DNA of 64,000 nt, from assembly GCA_052379645.1 (NCBI GenBank), contig JBQSYU010000004.1; one strand, 5' to 3'. This stretch comes from Arthrobacter_H sp030452125 (lineage in GTDB: Bacteria; Actinomycetota; Actinomycetes; Actinomycetales; Micrococcaceae). A program made the translations under genes and the position numbers. The notes beneath the pieces are model-generated. The model searched no databases, had not been told where the DNA came from, and was given only the letters and a program-made list of their open reading frames with translations. How positions within the stretch are numbered: the stretch's first letter is position 1; every line of letters begins with the position of its first letter. Of this stretch, positions 52,199-60,601 are shown piece after piece.

Positions 52199-53383
52199 AT
52201 GCAGGACGCGATACGAACAGCTCCCGGCCCCCTGGTCGAACCAGCAGCCGAACTGGGCCCGGACGAACTCAAACGGTATTCACGGCACATCATCATCCCC
52301 GAGGTCGGTCTGGAGGGACAGCGACGACTGAAGAACGCCCGAGTCCTGGTCATGGGCGCCGGCGGGCTGGGCTCTCCGGCCCTGCTCTATCTGGCGGCCG
52401 CCGGTGTCGGGACGATCGGGATCGTGGAGGACGACACGGTCGAGGTCTCGAACCTGCAACGCCAAGTCATCCACGGCGTGTCCAATCTGGGGCAGGGGAA
52501 GGGCGAGTCCGCCCGGGAGAGCATCGCCGAGATCAACCCGTTCACCGACGTCGTCCTGCACGAGGTGCATCTGGACAGCACCAACGCGTTGGAGGTCTTC
52601 GCCGATTACGACCTCATCCTGGACGGCACCGACAACTTCGCCACCCGCTATCTGGTCAACGACGCCGCAGCGATCCTGGGCAAACCCTATGTCTGGGGTT
52701 CGATCCTGCGTTTCGACGGCCAGGTGAGCGTCTTCTGGAACGGCCAGGGCCCCACCTATCGGGACCTGTACCCGGAGGCCCCGCCGGCCGGAAGCGTCCC
52801 CTCCTGTGCCGAAGGCGGAGTCTTCGGGGTGCTGTGCGCACAGATCGGGGCGGTCATGGCCGCCGAGGCCATCAAACTGATCACCGGGATCGGTGAGTCC
52901 CTGCTGGGCCGGGTGCTCATCCTCGACGCCCTGGCCATGAACTGGCGTGAAATCCGTTTGCGGCCCGACCCTGAGACCGTCCAGCCCACCGAACTGCTCC
53001 AGGACTATCCTGCCTTCTGCGGGATCGCCCCGGCCGAGGCGACGGAGCGTGAACTGCCGACGATCGATCCGCTGGGACTCCGCGATCTGCTGGGGGAGCG
53101 GGCCGCCGGGAGCAGGGACTTCGTGCTGCTCGATGTCAGGGAAGCAGGCGAGGCGGAGATCGTCGCCATCGACGGAGCCGAACTGGCCCCGCGCGGCCAG
53201 GTCCTCGGGGGAGACATCGACGTGCCCCGGAACAAGGACGTGGTGCTGCACTGCAAATCAGGCGGACGCTCCGGCGAAGTACTGGGCTATCTGCTGGACC
53301 ACGGCTATGACAACGTACGGCACCTATCCGGGGGCATCGCCGCCTGGGTCGAGCAGGTGGAACCCGGGAAGTCGATGTACTAG
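52199..53383 (+). CDS. moeZ: Adenylyltransferase-sulfurtransferase MoeZ (MoeB/ThiF plus rhodanese)
   Basis: The 394-residue protein has an N-terminal ThiF/MoeB E1-like domain with ATP site VLVMGAGGLGSPALLYLAAAG (in parts about 49-69), RQVIH (about 87-91) and DGTDNFATRYLVND (about 142-155), then a C-terminal rhodanese domain with active Cys in VLHCKSGGRSGEVLGYL (about 352-368). The CxxC zinc pair of E. coli MoeB is absent and replaced by LLQDYPAFCG, as in actinobacterial MoeZ. It can activate ubiquitin-like sulfur carriers such as MoaD, CysO or ThiS; the only one in this window is thiS at 47384. Confidence 0.9.
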   Translation: MQDAIRTAPGPLVEPAAELGPDELKRYSRHIIIPEVGLEGQRRLKNARVLVMGAGGLGSPALLYLAAAGVGTIGIVEDDTVEVSNLQRQVIHGVSNLGQGKGESARESIAEINPFTDVVLHEVHLDSTNALEVFADYDLILDGTDNFATRYLVNDAAAILGKPYVWGSILRFDGQVSVFWNGQGPTYRDLYPEAPPAGSVPSCAEGGVFGVLCAQIGAVMAAEAIKLITGIGESLLGRVLILDALAMNWREIRLRPDPETVQPTELLQDYPAFCGIAPAEATERELPTIDPLGLRDLLGERAAGSRDFVLLDVREAGEAEIVAIDGAELAPRGQVLGGDIDVPRNKDVVLHCKSGGRSGEVLGYLLDHGYDNVRHLSGGIAAWVEQVEPGKSMY

Positions 53384-53389
53384 GGCCCC

Positions 53390-53404
53390 GGCCGCGAGGC
53401 GGCC
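53390..53404. terminator. Short hairpin between moeZ and hemA
   Basis: GGCCGC, GAG, GCGGCC lies 6 bp after the moeZ stop and just downstream of the hemA stop on the other strand. Confidence 0.4.
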
Positions 53405-53415
53405 CGCGGAGGCCG

Positions 53416-54804
53416 CTAGGCTTCGCGGCGTCCGGGGCAGGGGGCGCCGTCGGTGCCCGTTGCCGGCAATCCCGCCGGGCCGGTGACCGGATCCGCGGGC
53501 CGGGGCTGCTGCCCGTCCCCGGGGCCCCGGGCCACGGGGACGTCCTCCAGCTCGATGCCGAAGAGCGTGCCCAGGGCGTCCTCGACATCGCCATGCCGAC
53601 CCTCGGCGGCCAGGTCCCTGGCCCTCACGGTCGGGACATGGAGGAGCTGGCGCATCATGCGGCGCATGGCGAATTCGACTTCCTCGGCGGCAGCGGTGCA
53701 CCCATGCTGGGCGCGGACCTTCTGCACTTCGGTCTCCAGGACCTTCTGGGTGTGCTTGCGCAGCGCGACGATCGCGGTATCGGCACTGCGCTGGCGCTGC
53801 TGACCAGCGAACTTATCTGCGGCATCGGTGACGATGGCCCGTGCCTGGGCCACGGCCTCCGACTGTTCGGCGGGAGCGGCCATGCGCACCGACTCCAGGG
53901 TGATCAATTCGACGCCGTCCAGCTCGAGGACATCGGGGTCCACATCGTGGGTCAGTGCCAGGTCGATCGCGACCAGGGGCCTGCCGTTCCGATCCAACGC
54001 CCGCAGCTCGGCCGCATCGATGCGCACCCCGCCGCCGCTGCAGCCGATCAAGACGTCGGCCTCACGCAACACGGTGGGCAGGGCAGCATCGTCGATGGCC
54101 GTTCCGCCGCGGGAGGCGGCGAAGACATCGGCCCGGCCGGAGGCCGAATAGACGGACACCTCGTGGGCGCCGCGTTCCTTCAGCCGGGCCATGGTGGCCC
54201 CGGCATAGGCGCCGGTGCCGAAGATGACGACGTTGAGGTCCGCCCAGCTGGTGGTGGCCGAAAGGTCCTCGGACAGGTCCAGGGCCACCGAGACGATGGA
54301 CAGGCCGCGCCCGCCCAATGCGGTGCGGGTCCCGACGTCCTTGGCGGCCCGTGAAGCACTCTGGAACAACCGGACCAGGGATCCGGAGGCCGTGCCGGTG
54401 GCCTGGGCATCGATGAGGGCCCGTTTGACCTGTCCGGCGATCTCACGTTCGCCGATCACCGCCGAATCGAGTCCGGCGCCCACGGCGAAAAGGTGGGAGA
54501 CGGCGTCGTCCTCCGTCTTGGTCTCCAAGGCCTGGGACACCTGCTCCTCGGCCAGCCCGGAGGCGGCGGAGATCTGCTCGATGACTGCCTGGCGTGCTGC
54601 GGGAACCTCGTCCTGGCCGGGGGCCTCGCAGTAGACCTCGTAGCGGTTGCACGTGGACAGGACGACGGCGCCGGAGACCGGGGTGGTGCCGTCGAGCACG
54701 GCAGAAGCGACCCCGTCGGAGGCGGCGCTCAGCCGGGCCACCGTTTCGAGGTCGATATCAGAATGGGAGGCGACAAGTGCTAGGAAAACCACAATGTCCA
54801 ACAT
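53416..54804 (-). CDS. hemA: Glutamyl-tRNA reductase HemA
   Basis: The 462-residue enzyme reduces glutamyl-tRNA to glutamate-1-semialdehyde, the committed step of heme synthesis. The catalytic cysteine is Cys52 in LSTCNRYEVY. AVGAGLDSAVIGEREIAGQV (in parts about 107-126) and the NADPH domain VVIFGTGAYAGATMARL follow; the C-terminal dimerisation helix is followed by a Pro-rich tail of about 30 residues. GGAGG lies before ATG 54804; a GTG four codons later is possible. It is divergent from hemE and the other hem genes, so it can be regulated separately. Confidence 0.93.
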   Translation of the reverse strand: MLDIVVFLALVASHSDIDLETVARLSAASDGVASAVLDGTTPVSGAVVLSTCNRYEVYCEAPGQDEVPAARQAVIEQISAASGLAEEQVSQALETKTEDDAVSHLFAVGAGLDSAVIGEREIAGQVKRALIDAQATGTASGSLVRLFQSASRAAKDVGTRTALGGRGLSIVSVALDLSEDLSATTSWADLNVVIFGTGAYAGATMARLKERGAHEVSVYSASGRADVFAASRGGTAIDDAALPTVLREADVLIGCSGGGVRIDAAELRALDRNGRPLVAIDLALTHDVDPDVLELDGVELITLESVRMAAPAEQSEAVAQARAIVTDAADKFAGQQRQRSADTAIVALRKHTQKVLETEVQKVRAQHGCTAAAEEVEFAMRRMMRQLLHVPTVRARDLAAEGRHGDVEDALGTLFGIELEDVPVARGPGDGQQPRPADPVTGPAGLPATGTDGAPCPGRREA

Positions 54805-54892
54805 CGTACCTCCGGAGCGCCCTCCAGGACACGCAGGCTGCCCTAACCTCCGGGCCCGGTTCCCCCGGAACGGCGGGCGGAAACAGGTTTTT

Positions 54893-54903
54893 TACGAGTC
54901 GTA
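54893..54903. promoter_or_regulatory. TACGAGTCGTA palindrome between hemA and hemE
   Basis: Two 5-bp arms (TACGA/TCGTA) around one base lie in the only AT-rich stretch of the 179-bp divergent region (TTTTTTACGAG). It could be an operator for hem control or part of the hemA promoter. Confidence 0.25.
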
Positions 54904-54971
54904 GAACGTGTCGTTGGCCACGAAGGTCCCGCGCGCGCATCAAGGATTAGCGGTTCGGTGGGTGGACTTGG

Positions 54972-54977
54972 CAGAAT
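54972..54977 (+). promoter_or_regulatory. -10 box of hemE (leaderless)
   Basis: CAGAAT is followed by 6 nt (GAGAGC) and ATG 54984. Confidence 0.45.
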
Positions 54978-54983
54978 GAGAGC

Positions 54984-56054
54984 ATGACCTTGAGCGCTAG
55001 CCACCCGTTGATGGATGGGCGTACGTCCACATCCGATCTCATCACCACCTACCGAGGCGGGGTCCCCACCCGGCGCCCCGTATGGTTCATGCGCCAGGCG
55101 GGACGCTCGCTTCCCGAGTACCGCAAGCTGCGCGAAGGCGGGAACATGCTCGACTCCTGCCTGGACCCCGCGATGGCTTCGGAAATCACCCTGCAGCCGG
55201 TGCGCCGCCACGGGGTGGACGCGGGGATCTTCTTCTCCGATATCGTCATCCCGCTCAAGCTCGCAGGAGTCGGCGTGGACATCGTCCCCGGGGTCGGCCC
55301 GGTCCTGGACGAACCGGTGCGCACCGCGGCCGACGTGGCCCGGTTGCCCCAACTGACCGATGCCTCGCTGGATCCCATCCGGGAGGCCGTGGCCCTGACC
55401 GTCGCCGAGCTGGGCAGCACCCCGCTGGTCGGCTTCGCCGGGGCCCCGTTCACCGTCGCCGCCTACATGGTCGAAGGCAAGCCCTCCCGCGACCATCTGG
55501 GCCCGCGCCGGATGATGCACAACGATCCGCAGACCTGGAACGCCCTGGCCGAATGGGCCGCGGAAGCCTCCGGCGCGTTCCTGCGCGCCCAGCTGGAGGC
55601 AGGTGCCAGTGCCGGGCAGCTCTTCGACTCCTGGGCCGGAAGCCTGTCGCTGGCCGACTACGAGAAGTTCGCGGCGCCGTCCTCCACGCTGGCCTTCTCC
55701 CGGGTCAAGGACCTGGGCGTGCCGCTGGTGCATTTCGGCACCGGGACCGGTGAACTCCTGACGGCCATGCGTGACTGTGGTGCCGACGTCGTCGGGGTGG
55801 ATTACCGGCTGAGCCTGGCCGAAGCCAACCGCCGTCTCTCCGGGGGGAACGTGCTGCAGGGCAATATCGACCCGGCCCTGCTGACCGCCCCCTGGGAAGT
55901 GCTCGAAGCCCATGTCCGGGACGTCCTGGCCTCCGGCGAGGAGGCTCCCGGGCATGTCGTGAACCTCGGCCACGGGGTGCCCCCGGACACCGAGCCCGAG
56001 GTGCTGACCCGGATCGTGGAGCTCATCCACTCCATCCCGCCGACCGCCGGCTGA
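54984..56054 (+). CDS. hemE: Uroporphyrinogen decarboxylase HemE
   Basis: The 356-residue enzyme decarboxylates uroporphyrinogen III to coproporphyrinogen III. The family signature PVWFMRQAGRSLPEYRKLR (in parts about 32-50) with the substrate Arg/Gln residues is present, as are FSDIVIPLKLAGV (about 84-96), GFAGAPFTVAAYMVEG (about 151-166) and a C-terminal NLGHGVPPDTEPE (about 327-339). It opens the plus-strand hem operon. The promoter-proximal start has no ribosome site, in line with a leaderless mRNA. A hairpin and a second possible promoter lie between it and hemG. Confidence 0.96.
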   Translation: MTLSASHPLMDGRTSTSDLITTYRGGVPTRRPVWFMRQAGRSLPEYRKLREGGNMLDSCLDPAMASEITLQPVRRHGVDAGIFFSDIVIPLKLAGVGVDIVPGVGPVLDEPVRTAADVARLPQLTDASLDPIREAVALTVAELGSTPLVGFAGAPFTVAAYMVEGKPSRDHLGPRRMMHNDPQTWNALAEWAAEASGAFLRAQLEAGASAGQLFDSWAGSLSLADYEKFAAPSSTLAFSRVKDLGVPLVHFGTGTGELLTAMRDCGADVVGVDYRLSLAEANRRLSGGNVLQGNIDPALLTAPWEVLEAHVRDVLASGEEAPGHVVNLGHGVPPDTEPEVLTRIVELIHSIPPTAG

Positions 56055-56065
56055 CGCCGTGCACA

Positions 56066-56121
56066 CCTGACGGTCAGGACACGGGGCGATAATGGTGGGG
56101 GACCCTGGGCGGGTCCCCACC
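56066..56121 (+). promoter_or_regulatory. Palindrome, GATAAT box and hairpin between hemE and hemG
   Basis: CCTGACGGTCAGG (56066-56078) is a perfect palindrome with 6-bp arms. Ten bases later comes GATAAT (56088-56093), a good -10. Then GGTGGGGGACCC and GGGTCCCCACC (56094-56105, 56111-56121) form a strong hairpin with one bulged G, ending just before the hemG ribosome site. The block could be an attenuator plus an internal, operator-controlled promoter. Confidence 0.4.
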
Positions 56122-56138
56122 GCGGAAAGGACGTAGGG

Positions 56139-57617
56139 ATGACGCAGGCCGGGCAGCTAGCCGGTACTCCGGGCCACGCCTCGGCACCCCGCGCGATCGT
56201 GGTCGGGGGAGGGATCTCCGGGCTTGTGGCGGCCCGTGAACTGTCCTTGACCGGACACCAGGTCGACGTCTTCGAGGCCTCCCCCCGCTTCGGCGGGGCC
56301 GTGGCCAGCCACCAGGTGGCCGGGCTGGACCTGGATGCGGGGGCCGATTCCTTCGCTGTCCGCTCCACCGCGGTGGCCGATCTGGCCACAGAACTCGGAC
56401 TGGGAGCATCGCTCCAGTCGCCGAACCCCGCGGGGTCCTGGCTCTACCACGCCGTCGACGGCGCCAAACGCGGCGGCCCCCGCGCCATGCCGATGCCGGC
56501 CACCGCCCTGCTCGGCATCCCGGCGGATCCCTGGGCCGAGGACGTCAAGACGGTGATCGGTGCCGCGGGGTGTGTCCGGGCCGCCACCGATCTGGCCATG
56601 CCGGTGACCCGCCGCCAGGCCAAGGAACCGATCAGCCTGGGCGAGCTGGTGGCGGCCCGGATGGGTCAAGCCGTCCTGGAGTCCCTGGTGACCCCCATCG
56701 TCGCGGGGGTGCACTCGGCCGATCCGACGACCCTCGACGTCGATACGGTCGCCCCCGGTCTACGCGCCGCCATGGCCGAGCACCATTCCCTGGCCCGGGG
56801 AGTGGCTGCGCTGCGCGCCTCCGCCCCGGCGGGATCCGCCGTCGGCGGCCTGGCCGGGGGCATGCACCGGCTGACGGGGGCCCTACTGGCCGAACTCGAT
56901 GCCGCAGGAGCCCGATTGCATCCCGGAACCCCGGTCGTCTCCATCGCCCGGGCCGAACCCTCGCACGATCCCTCCGAGGACGGCTGGGACGTCACCGTCG
57001 AAGGGCGCGAGACCCCTGAGTCCGCCGACCGGCTGGTCATCGCCACCCCCGGACCCGCAGCAGTGGACCTGTTGGCCGGGCTGTTGCCCGATGCCGCGGC
57101 CCTGCGCCCGAAGACAGGCCATGGCATCGCCCTGGTGACGTTGGTCGTGGACCAGCCCGAGCTCGATGCCGCCCCGCGGGGTACCGGGCTGCTCGTGGCC
57201 CCCGGAACCCCCGGGATCCGGGCCAAGGCACTGACCCATGCCACTGCCAAATGGGAGTGGCTCGCCGATGAGGCGGGACCGGGAACGCATGTGCTCCGGC
57301 TGTCCTACGGCCGGCTGTCCGATGCCCCCGGCACGATCCCCGCCGACGACGCCGTCCTGCGTGATATCGCCATCGCCGATGCCTCCGCCCTGTTGGGGGT
57401 CCCCGTCTCGGCAGCGGACGTGGTGGGGTGGGACGTGGTGCGTCATGACGCGGCCCTGCCGTTCGCCACCACCGGCCACCGGGACCGCGTCGAGGCCTTC
57501 CGCACCGCCCTGGCCGGTCATCCCGGCCTCGAGGTCGTCGGCGCCTGGCTGGCCGGCACCGGGCTGGCCTCCGTCGTCGCCGACACCAGGGCCCGGACCT
57601 CCATCACCGCCAGTTGA
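56139..57617 (+). CDS. hemG: Coproporphyrinogen III oxidase / protoporphyrinogen oxidase HemG (HemY, CgoX)
   Basis: The 492-residue FAD-dependent oxidase has N-terminal FAD motif VVGGGISGLVAARELS (about 21-36) and LDLDAGADSFAVRST (about 63-77), and C-terminal VVGAWLAGTGLASVVADTR (in parts about 467-485). In actinobacteria this HemY-type enzyme oxidises coproporphyrinogen III to coproporphyrin III (CgoX). hemQ directly downstream confirms the coproporphyrin-dependent route. GGAAAGGA precedes ATG 56139. Confidence 0.93.
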   Translation: MTQAGQLAGTPGHASAPRAIVVGGGISGLVAARELSLTGHQVDVFEASPRFGGAVASHQVAGLDLDAGADSFAVRSTAVADLATELGLGASLQSPNPAGSWLYHAVDGAKRGGPRAMPMPATALLGIPADPWAEDVKTVIGAAGCVRAATDLAMPVTRRQAKEPISLGELVAARMGQAVLESLVTPIVAGVHSADPTTLDVDTVAPGLRAAMAEHHSLARGVAALRASAPAGSAVGGLAGGMHRLTGALLAELDAAGARLHPGTPVVSIARAEPSHDPSEDGWDVTVEGRETPESADRLVIATPGPAAVDLLAGLLPDAAALRPKTGHGIALVTLVVDQPELDAAPRGTGLLVAPGTPGIRAKALTHATAKWEWLADEAGPGTHVLRLSYGRLSDAPGTIPADDAVLRDIAIADASALLGVPVSAADVVGWDVVRHDAALPFATTGHRDRVEAFRTALAGHPGLEVVGAWLAGTGLASVVADTRARTSITAS

Positions 57618-57681
57618 CCCCGGCCGAGAGGCCGCCTAGACCCCATCGAAATATCCAGCAGCAGAAAGTTGAGGCCACACC

Positions 57682-58386
57682 GTGAGCCAAGCACCTTCCA
57701 CCACCGAAACCGGCACCCCAGACGCCCCGGAGGAAGAGCTCTTCTATACCCTGTGGACCGTGTTCAAGCGCGATTCCGACCTGGACCGCAGTGAAGGCGT
57801 CGAGGCCTTCGACGCCCTCGTCGCCGAACTCGCCGCCGCCGGCGTCGTGCTGCGCGGCACCTACGACGTGTCGGGGATGCGCAACGACGCCGACATCATG
57901 GTGTGGTTGCACGGGTCCACCCCCGATGACCTGCAGGCGGCCGTGCGCAAGATCCGCCGCACCTACCTCTTCGCCGAAACCACCCTGGTCTTCTCCGCCA
58001 TGGGCGTGCACCGCGACGCGGAATTCACCAAGAACCACTCCCCGTCCTTCGCCCTGGGCAAGGAGCCGCAGAAGTGGCTCTGCTTCTACCCCTTCGTCCG
58101 CTCCTACGAGTGGTACCTGCTCGAGGGCGAGGAACGCGGCAAGATGCTGCGCGACCACGGCATGCTGGGCCGGGACTTCCCGCAGGTCCAGGCCAACACC
58201 GTCGCCTCCTTCGCCCTGGGCGACTGGGAGTGGCTGCTGGGTCTGGAAGCCCCCGAACTGATCGACCTGGTCGATTTGATGCGCCACCTGCGCTACACCG
58301 AGGCCCGCAACCATGTCCGCGAGGAGATCCCCTTCTACACCGGCAAGCGCATCAGCTCCGCCGAGGTGGCCGAGGTCCTGCGATGA
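57682..58386 (+). CDS. hemQ: Coproheme decarboxylase HemQ (chlorite-dismutase family, ChdC)
   Basis: The 234-residue protein decarboxylates iron-coproporphyrin III (coproheme) to heme b. The actinobacterial hallmark WLCFYPFVRSYEWYLLEGEE (in parts about 132-151), with the catalytic Tyr, is followed by RGKMLRDHGMLGRDFP (about 153-168), NTVASFALGDWEWLLGLE and RHLRYTEARNHVREEIPFYTG (C-terminal). It is named chlorite dismutase in older annotations, which is misleading. It starts at GTG 57682 and overlaps hemH by ATGA. Confidence 0.95.
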   Translation: MSQAPSTTETGTPDAPEEELFYTLWTVFKRDSDLDRSEGVEAFDALVAELAAAGVVLRGTYDVSGMRNDADIMVWLHGSTPDDLQAAVRKIRRTYLFAETTLVFSAMGVHRDAEFTKNHSPSFALGKEPQKWLCFYPFVRSYEWYLLEGEERGKMLRDHGMLGRDFPQVQANTVASFALGDWEWLLGLEAPELIDLVDLMRHLRYTEARNHVREEIPFYTGKRISSAEVAEVLR

Positions 58387-59600
58387 GCCGGCCGAACGAG
58401 CAGTCCTTCGACCCGCGTGAAGGCTACGACGCCGCGGGGCGGATGGCCCCCAAACCCTATGACGCCATCCTGCTGGCCTCCTTCGGCGGGCCCGAAGGCC
58501 AGGAGGACGTGATTCCGTTCCTGCGCAACGTCACCCGGGGCCGCGGGATCCCCGACGAGCGGCTCGAAGAGGTCGCCACCCACTACCGGGCCAACGGCGG
58601 CATCAGCCCGATCAACGCGCAGAACCGGGCGTTGAAGTCGGCGATGGAGGCCGAACTGGCCTCCCGTGGGATCGAGGTCCCCGTCTACTGGGGCAACCGC
58701 AACTGGGACCCCTACATCCCCGAAACGCTGAAGCAGCTCCACCAAGACGGACACCGCCGGGTGCTGATGTTCTCCACCAGCGCCTATTCCAGCTACTCCA
58801 GCTGCCGCCAATACCGTGAGGACCTGGGCGTGGCCTTACGCGAAACCGGGCTCGAGGGCATCCTCGAGGTCGATAAGGTCCGCCAGTACTTCGACCACCC
58901 GGGATTCGTGGACCCCTTCGCCGAGGGGCTCTCCGCCGGACTGGCCGACGTGCGCTCCCAGCTGGCCGAGGCGGGCACCCCCGACGCCCCGGTACGGGTC
59001 GTCTTCGTCACCCACTCCATCCCGCTCTCCGACGCCGAAGCGGCCGGCCCCCGCGATCTGGCCCCCACCCTGGACACGGACGTGTATTCGGCCCAGCACC
59101 TGGCCGTGGGCCAGGCCATCCTGGCCCAGGTCCCCGAGGCCGCAGGGCTGGAGCATTCACTGGTGTTCCAGTCCCGTTCGGGCTCCCCGGCCACCCCGTG
59201 GTTGGAACCGGATATCAACGACGCCCTGGCCGACTACCGCCAGGAAGGCACCGGCGGCGTGGTCGTGGTCCCGATCGGCTTCGTCTCTGACCACATGGAG
59301 GTCCTCTGGGACCTGGACACCGAGGCCAAGGACACCTGCGCGGAACTGGGCCTGGCGTTCAACCGGGTGGCCACCCCGGGCACGCACCAGAAGTTCGTGC
59401 GCGGCATCGTGGACATGGTCTCCGAACGCCTGGCGGGACCGGACGGCACGGCCTTGCTGCAGGGCCGGGAGAGCGAGGTGGCCCTCGGCCCCTGGTTCGA
59501 CGTCTGCCGTCCCGACTGCTGCTCCAAGGTCATGCGGGACGGCACGATCAAACCGACCATTGCCGCGGTGGACTCCGAGGTGGGGGTGCCCGCATCGTGA
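58383..59600 (+). CDS. hemH: Coproporphyrin ferrochelatase HemH (CpfC)
   Basis: The 405-residue enzyme inserts Fe2+ into coproporphyrin III. Family motifs are LLASFGGPEGQEDVIPFL (about 30-47), ANGGISPINAQN (about 70-81), STSAYSSYSSCRQYREDL (about 130-147), VFVTHSIPLSDAEA (about 206-219, His) and VVVPIGFVSDHMEVLWDLD (in parts about 297-315, Glu). The Cys in SSCRQY and the C-terminal CRPDCC match the [2Fe-2S] ligand set of actinobacterial ferrochelatases. ATG 58383 overlaps the hemQ stop; the longer frame from 58074 lies inside hemQ. Confidence 0.94.
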   Translation: MSRPNEQSFDPREGYDAAGRMAPKPYDAILLASFGGPEGQEDVIPFLRNVTRGRGIPDERLEEVATHYRANGGISPINAQNRALKSAMEAELASRGIEVPVYWGNRNWDPYIPETLKQLHQDGHRRVLMFSTSAYSSYSSCRQYREDLGVALRETGLEGILEVDKVRQYFDHPGFVDPFAEGLSAGLADVRSQLAEAGTPDAPVRVVFVTHSIPLSDAEAAGPRDLAPTLDTDVYSAQHLAVGQAILAQVPEAAGLEHSLVFQSRSGSPATPWLEPDINDALADYRQEGTGGVVVVPIGFVSDHMEVLWDLDTEAKDTCAELGLAFNRVATPGTHQKFVRGIVDMVSERLAGPDGTALLQGRESEVALGPWFDVCRPDCCSKVMRDGTIKPTIAAVDSEVGVPAS

Positions 59601-60601
59601 GCGAGGAACTGAACGGACCGGGCCCGGCGTCGGAGCCGGGCTTCCGCGTCGGCACCCGGGGGTCGGCACTGGCGATGACCCAGACGAGGACCGTCGCCGA
59701 CGCCCTGAGCGCGGCCTCCGGACAGGGCCATGAACTGATCCGGGTCAAAACCGAGGGCGACGTCACCTCCGGCCCCTTGTCCCAGCTGGGAGGCACCGGG
59801 GTCTTCGCCGCGGCGCTACGCATGTCCTTGCTCGAGGGCGGCTGCGATGTGGCCATCCATTCGCTCAAGGACCTGCCCACGGCCCAACCCGGGGACCTGG
59901 TCATCGCGGCCACCCCGACACGGGTCGACGTCCGGGACGCGTTATGTGCCCGGGACGGACTCCGGCTCGACCAGCTCCCGCACGGAGCCAAGGTCGGTAC
60001 CGGATCCCCGCGTCGTGGCGCCCAGCTGAAGGTCGCCCGGCCCGACCTGCAGATCGTGGGCATCCGCGGCAACGTCGGCACCCGGCTGGGCCGGGTGGCC
60101 GGTTCGGCCACTCCCGAGGACGACGGCGGTGTCGGGCGTGGGGTCCAAGGCGACCTGGACGCCGTGGTCCTGGCTGCCGCGGGACTCGAACGGCTGGGCC
60201 TGGGCGAACACATCACCGAGTACCTGGATCCGGGGATCATGCTCCCGGCCCCCGGTCAGGGCTCCTTGGCCGTGGAGGTCCGCGCCGGGGGTACCGGCAA
60301 CGCCGAGGTCGACGCGGCCCTGAAGGTCCTGGACGATCCCGAAACCCGGATGACCATCACCGCCGAACGGGCGCTGCTGGGTCGGCTCGAGGCCGGTTGC
60401 TCGGCCCCGGTCGGCGCCCTGGCCCGCATCGTCGACGGCGAGCTGACACTGGATGGTGTCGCGTGTGCCCCCGATGGCAGTGAATGGATCCGTCGCAGCG
60501 CCACCACCGGGCGCCTCGACCTCGAGGGGGCGCGCACCCTGGGGATCCGGCTGGCCGAGGAACTGCTCGACGCCGGAGCCGCCCGGATGGCAGGCCTCTA
60601 G
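59597..60601 (+). CDS. hemC: Hydroxymethylbilane synthase HemC
   Basis: The 334-residue porphobilinogen deaminase polymerises four porphobilinogens into hydroxymethylbilane. GFRVGTRGSALAMTQTR (about 15-31), VAIHSLKDLPTAQPGDL (about 86-102), GTGSPRRGAQLKVARPDLQI (in parts about 135-154) and LPAPGQGSLAVEVR (about 216-229) are family motifs; the dipyrromethane-binding Cys is in LEAGCSAPVGA (about 265-275). GTG 59597 overlaps the hemH stop (GTGA). hemD starts on the base after its stop. Confidence 0.96.
   Translation: MSEELNGPGPASEPGFRVGTRGSALAMTQTRTVADALSAASGQGHELIRVKTEGDVTSGPLSQLGGTGVFAAALRMSLLEGGCDVAIHSLKDLPTAQPGDLVIAATPTRVDVRDALCARDGLRLDQLPHGAKVGTGSPRRGAQLKVARPDLQIVGIRGNVGTRLGRVAGSATPEDDGGVGRGVQGDLDAVVLAAAGLERLGLGEHITEYLDPGIMLPAPGQGSLAVEVRAGGTGNAEVDAALKVLDDPETRMTITAERALLGRLEAGCSAPVGALARIVDGELTLDGVACAPDGSEWIRRSATTGRLDLEGARTLGIRLAEELLDAGAARMAGL

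Noticed and set aside
57682..58386. Chlorite dismutase
   Set aside because: The family name is historical. The heme-cluster context and actinobacterial ChdC motifs identify coproheme decarboxylase HemQ.
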